Source of the DNA: JBDTNK01 sp039933775
GTDB taxonomy: Bacteria; Chloroflexota; Limnocylindria; QHBO01
DNA length: 32,286 nt
Reading direction: 5' to 3'
Assembly (NCBI GenBank): GCA_039933775.1
Contig: JBDTNK010000021.1
Location: forward strand, 1-32,286
Made by a program: the position numbers and the translations under genes. The notes below the pieces were generated by a model. The model made no database searches. It was not told the origin of the DNA and saw only the letters and a program-made list of their open reading frames with translations. This document shows, in pieces, positions 31,101 to 32,286 of the stretch. Each line of letters starts with the position of its first letter. Within the stretch, counting starts at the first letter, position 1.

Positions 31101-32286
31101 ATGGTCGGCAGCGCCGACGTCACACCGATCGTCTGTGCACCCCCAGCGCCGATGTCGAACGAAATGGTGTCGGTCCCGGCCTCGGCGTTCGCGCGGTTCA
31201 TCGCCTCGCGCAGGCTGCAGTGCAGCGTGCCGCACAGTCCGTCGTCGGTGTCGTCGGTGGTATTGACCACGAAGCTCGCTGCCTGGGCTGTGTTGCATGC
31301 CGAAAATTCCGATGTGTTGCCAGACGGATCCGTCGCCGTGCTCGTGACGACGTCGCCGTCATTGGATGCGCCGAGTGCCGGCGTCGTGAACGCAACATCA
31401 CCGCCCGCGTCAGTGACCACGTTCGTGGAGCCAAGGAACACCTCACCTTCCCCGTTTCCTGCCGCATCGCAGGCGACCGAAGCGAAGAAGTCGAGACGAT
31501 AGGTGGTCGACGGCTGGCTGTTCAGCGAACCGGTCACGACTGTCGTTCCGGCCTCACGCACCACAGCGCCGACGATCGGGTAATTCTGCAGAGCGTTCGC
31601 CCCGGAGTCCGCATCGCCGATGTCGTTCAGAGTGACGCCGTCGTTGCCCAGGTCGATGCCGATGCCGCCGTTGCCGTACACCGAGTTGCCCTCGATATTA
31701 ATGCCGTTGGCGGCCGTTCCCTGAATCCCGATGCCGGTCGACGTGCTGCCCGTGATCGTATTGGCGAGGCTCCCGGTCCCGCCGATCGTGGCGCTCGTGG
31801 CAGCTCCGATGAGGATGCCGAAGGAATTTCCGAGAAGCGAATTGCCCACGACGACAATGCCGCTCGCACCGCCGGAAAGCTGCATGCCCTGCAGATTTCC
31901 CTGTACCAGGTTGCCTCGGATTGCGACACCGGTTGAGCCCCCGGCGTGAATGGCCAGGGAATTGGGTATGACCCCTGATCCGACCGCATCGAGGCCCAAT
32001 CGGTTGCCCTCGATCACATTGCCGGCTGTACCACCGTTTGCGACCTGGACGCCGAATTCATTCCCGGAGATCAAGTTGCCCTCGCCCGGGTTCGGACCTC
32101 CGACCAAATTTCCCGGCGCGCCGTTGATCTCGATTGCGCGGTTGTTGCCGAGGGCCGTCAACCCCGTCACGTCAAGGCCAATGACGTTGCCGAAGATGCG
32201 GTTGCCGGCTGCGCCTGCACCACCGATCGAGATGCCGGCGACGTTCCCGATCGTGCCGATGGCGTTCCCGGAGATGAGATTGCCTT
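28157..32286 (-). CDS. Very large secreted beta-helix surface protein (5' end beyond the window)
   Basis: At least 1375 residues; the reading frame is still open at the right edge, so N-terminus and signal peptide are missing. From right to left on the DNA: a parallel beta-helix of GN-L-I-S-G-N and G-N-x-I-G-T-D repeats, with a linker and beta-sandwich ending SGNTSEFSAC. Then comes a CSLREA-type motif (LHCSLREAMNRANAEAGTD) starting a second, longer beta-helix, and a second linker and sandwich ending QGQTSEFSAC. Next are a non-repetitive stretch with PKD-like strands, then calcium-binding thrombospondin type 3 repeats (DGDHDGFSDID, DADADGIPNGSDPDPC), and a C-terminal beta domain ending STFVKR. 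Beta-helix proteins of this kind are usually adhesins or polysaccharide-binding or -degrading surface proteins. No membrane anchor or sorting motif is seen at the C-terminus. Confidence 0.85.
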   Translation of the reverse strand, partial: GNLISGNAIGTIGNVAGISIGGAGAAGNRIFGNVIGLDVTGLTALGNNRAIEINGAPGNLVGGPNPGEGNLISGNEFGVQVANGGTAGNVIEGNRLGLDAVGSGVIPNSLAIHAGGSTGVAIRGNLVQGNLQGMQLSGGASGIVVVGNSLLGNSFGILIGAATSATIGGTGSLANTITGSTSTGIGIQGTAANGINIEGNSVYGNGGIGIDLGNDGVTLNDIGDADSGANALQNYPIVGAVVREAGTTVVTGSLNSQPSTTYRLDFFASVACDAAGNGEGEVFLGSTNVVTDAGGDVAFTTPALGASNDGDVVTSTATDPSGNTSEFSACNTAQAASFVVNTTDDTDDGLCGTLHCSLREAMNRANAEAGTDTISFDIGAGGAQTIGVTSALPTITNPVVIDGMTQPGYTGAPLIEVDGAGAGAAADGFLVGSAGGSSTIRGVAVNRFSRDGIRIFADDVAIESSYIGIGFDGATDRGNGAIGIQVIGGSGTRIGTGAGIGGGNVISGNGQHGISVNGGSPTVPLVGTVIGGNLIGTNAMGSAVVGNTEYGVFLNATTQGALVGGSTSAQRNVLSGNSFGFVSAGGASGNTVQGNYIGTDVTGSAAIPNLVGVILTSSDSETIRDNLISGNTDDGVRVYGDAEAGDSAFGNTIIGNLIGTDANGTLDLGNGGDGIDLQVLTGDTAIGGDTTATPGIGNVISGNGGNGVNIGIAFESIIQGNVIQGNFVGTDVSGTLPIGNDLAGVRITGPSQGTQVGAAHSGTSITGPGNTIAFNAGNGVELVANGAADADFNSILSNSIHDNGGLGIDLEADGVTPNDPLDADDGSNDLKNFPDVVSGTSDGFTTVGTIGSDNSAPSEIIVYQLYANDECDPSGNGEGQRLVATIETAADETGTARADFFVEEDLDGQWLTATTADNQGQTSEFSACSLVTIDEGGLDTEIRLLNASLPLEPTELLVADGDDPFWSSDGVLYTAAGHVNRVQPNGSGDEVITTDEVDDEHPAAGLGVIGFVRSVEDADVYLIRAGGTVNVTASDEIPADLRLDIYYSCGGEILPIAVGITPDQTSATTASFKVNFDPSLSCADGEILAALTDGFLRSTTPPGSGETVESEDKPPVAATYGPPLGDTYLTSAVIPFHGAGEDAEDGTLSGSSLSWFIRPSGNPCCGTAAGSGASVDYDASQLPPGDYIVTVVASDANGQTDVAESLIHILADGDHDGFSDIDESTTCFGAGAATDGSTPSRDADADGIPNGSDPDPCVARSLFSATVNFDPDELNLTSGGTTVTMTITVPGRDLKQIQRSTVRIVAVGTHPVTFDNVAWHVKGGVGTAKFSRPALVAFLEEHGVENTRVSITVTGRSSANPTWSFEGVDSTFVKR

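Noticed and set aside
30749..31936. A 395-codon open frame opposite the beta-helix gene
   Set aside because: The repeats of the beta-helix gene generate long antisense frames. The translation is repetitive Asp/Ala/Arg with no signal peptide or domain.

Overview
The window is GC-rich, densely coding chromosomal DNA from an undomesticated bacterium. Several traits together suggest an actinobacterial or Chloroflexota (for example Limnocylindria-like) lineage, without deciding between them. They are an Rpf-type muralytic domain, an InhA-like FabI, a polytopic molybdenum oxidoreductase with an internal twin-arginine motif, a zinc-ribbon/cyclase/AAA/TPR giant protein, and many start codons lying only 6-10 nt behind a -10 hexamer (leaderless transcripts). 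The taxon is inference only; no rRNA or phylogenetic marker is present. There are no phages, insertion sequences or CRISPR arrays.

Layout. 1-2148: tRNA-Arg, then a small VOC/AraC/VOC cassette, a strong hairpin terminator and a 444-bp gene-free stretch with a hairpin and a 61-bp-period repeat. 2149-5665: a lipoprotein cyclophilin translationally coupled to a DUF885-type protein, and, divergently, two small membrane proteins. 5708-7499: tRNA-Asp, a LOG-family phosphoribohydrolase and, divergently, a secreted Rpf-like protein with a structured-looking leader. 7500-12841: an intergenic repeat cluster, a ring-cleavage-like VOC enzyme, a membrane protein, a coupled pair ending in a 47-residue membrane peptide, InhA-type FabI, and a membrane-anchored sulfite-oxidase-fold enzyme, with further intergenic repeats. 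12842-18548: Ada-type alkylation repair, a small conserved protein, a SixA phosphatase coupled to an Hsp20 chaperone, then a GT4 glycosyltransferase and an amylo-alpha-1,6-glucosidase-like enzyme in one direction. 18569-24444, all minus strand: homogentisate dioxygenase, a single-domain response regulator and PAS histidine kinase, an XRE-cupin regulator, a DinB-GNAT fusion and a fumarylacetoacetase. 24489-32286: a 1066-residue cyclase-AAA-TPR protein and, convergently, a small secreted protein behind a very long beta-helix surface protein that runs off the right edge.

How the genes fit together. Homogentisate dioxygenase and fumarylacetoacetase are steps one and three of homogentisate (tyrosine/phenylalanine) breakdown. 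The maleylacetoacetate isomerase between them is not seen as a standard GST-like gene, and a DinB-superfamily protein overlaps the hydrolase gene. The glycosyltransferase and debranching-type enzyme look like one alpha-glucan or glycoside module. The kinase and receiver form a cytoplasmic two-component pair without a DNA-binding output.

The most unusual things are several unrelated intergenic short-repeat clusters (one family built on the 8-mer GATTCACC), the Rpf leader, the pervasive leaderless starts, the DinB-GNAT/FAH overlap, and a cyclase domain that has lost its usual Asn. I found no clearly new multi-gene system; these are leads.
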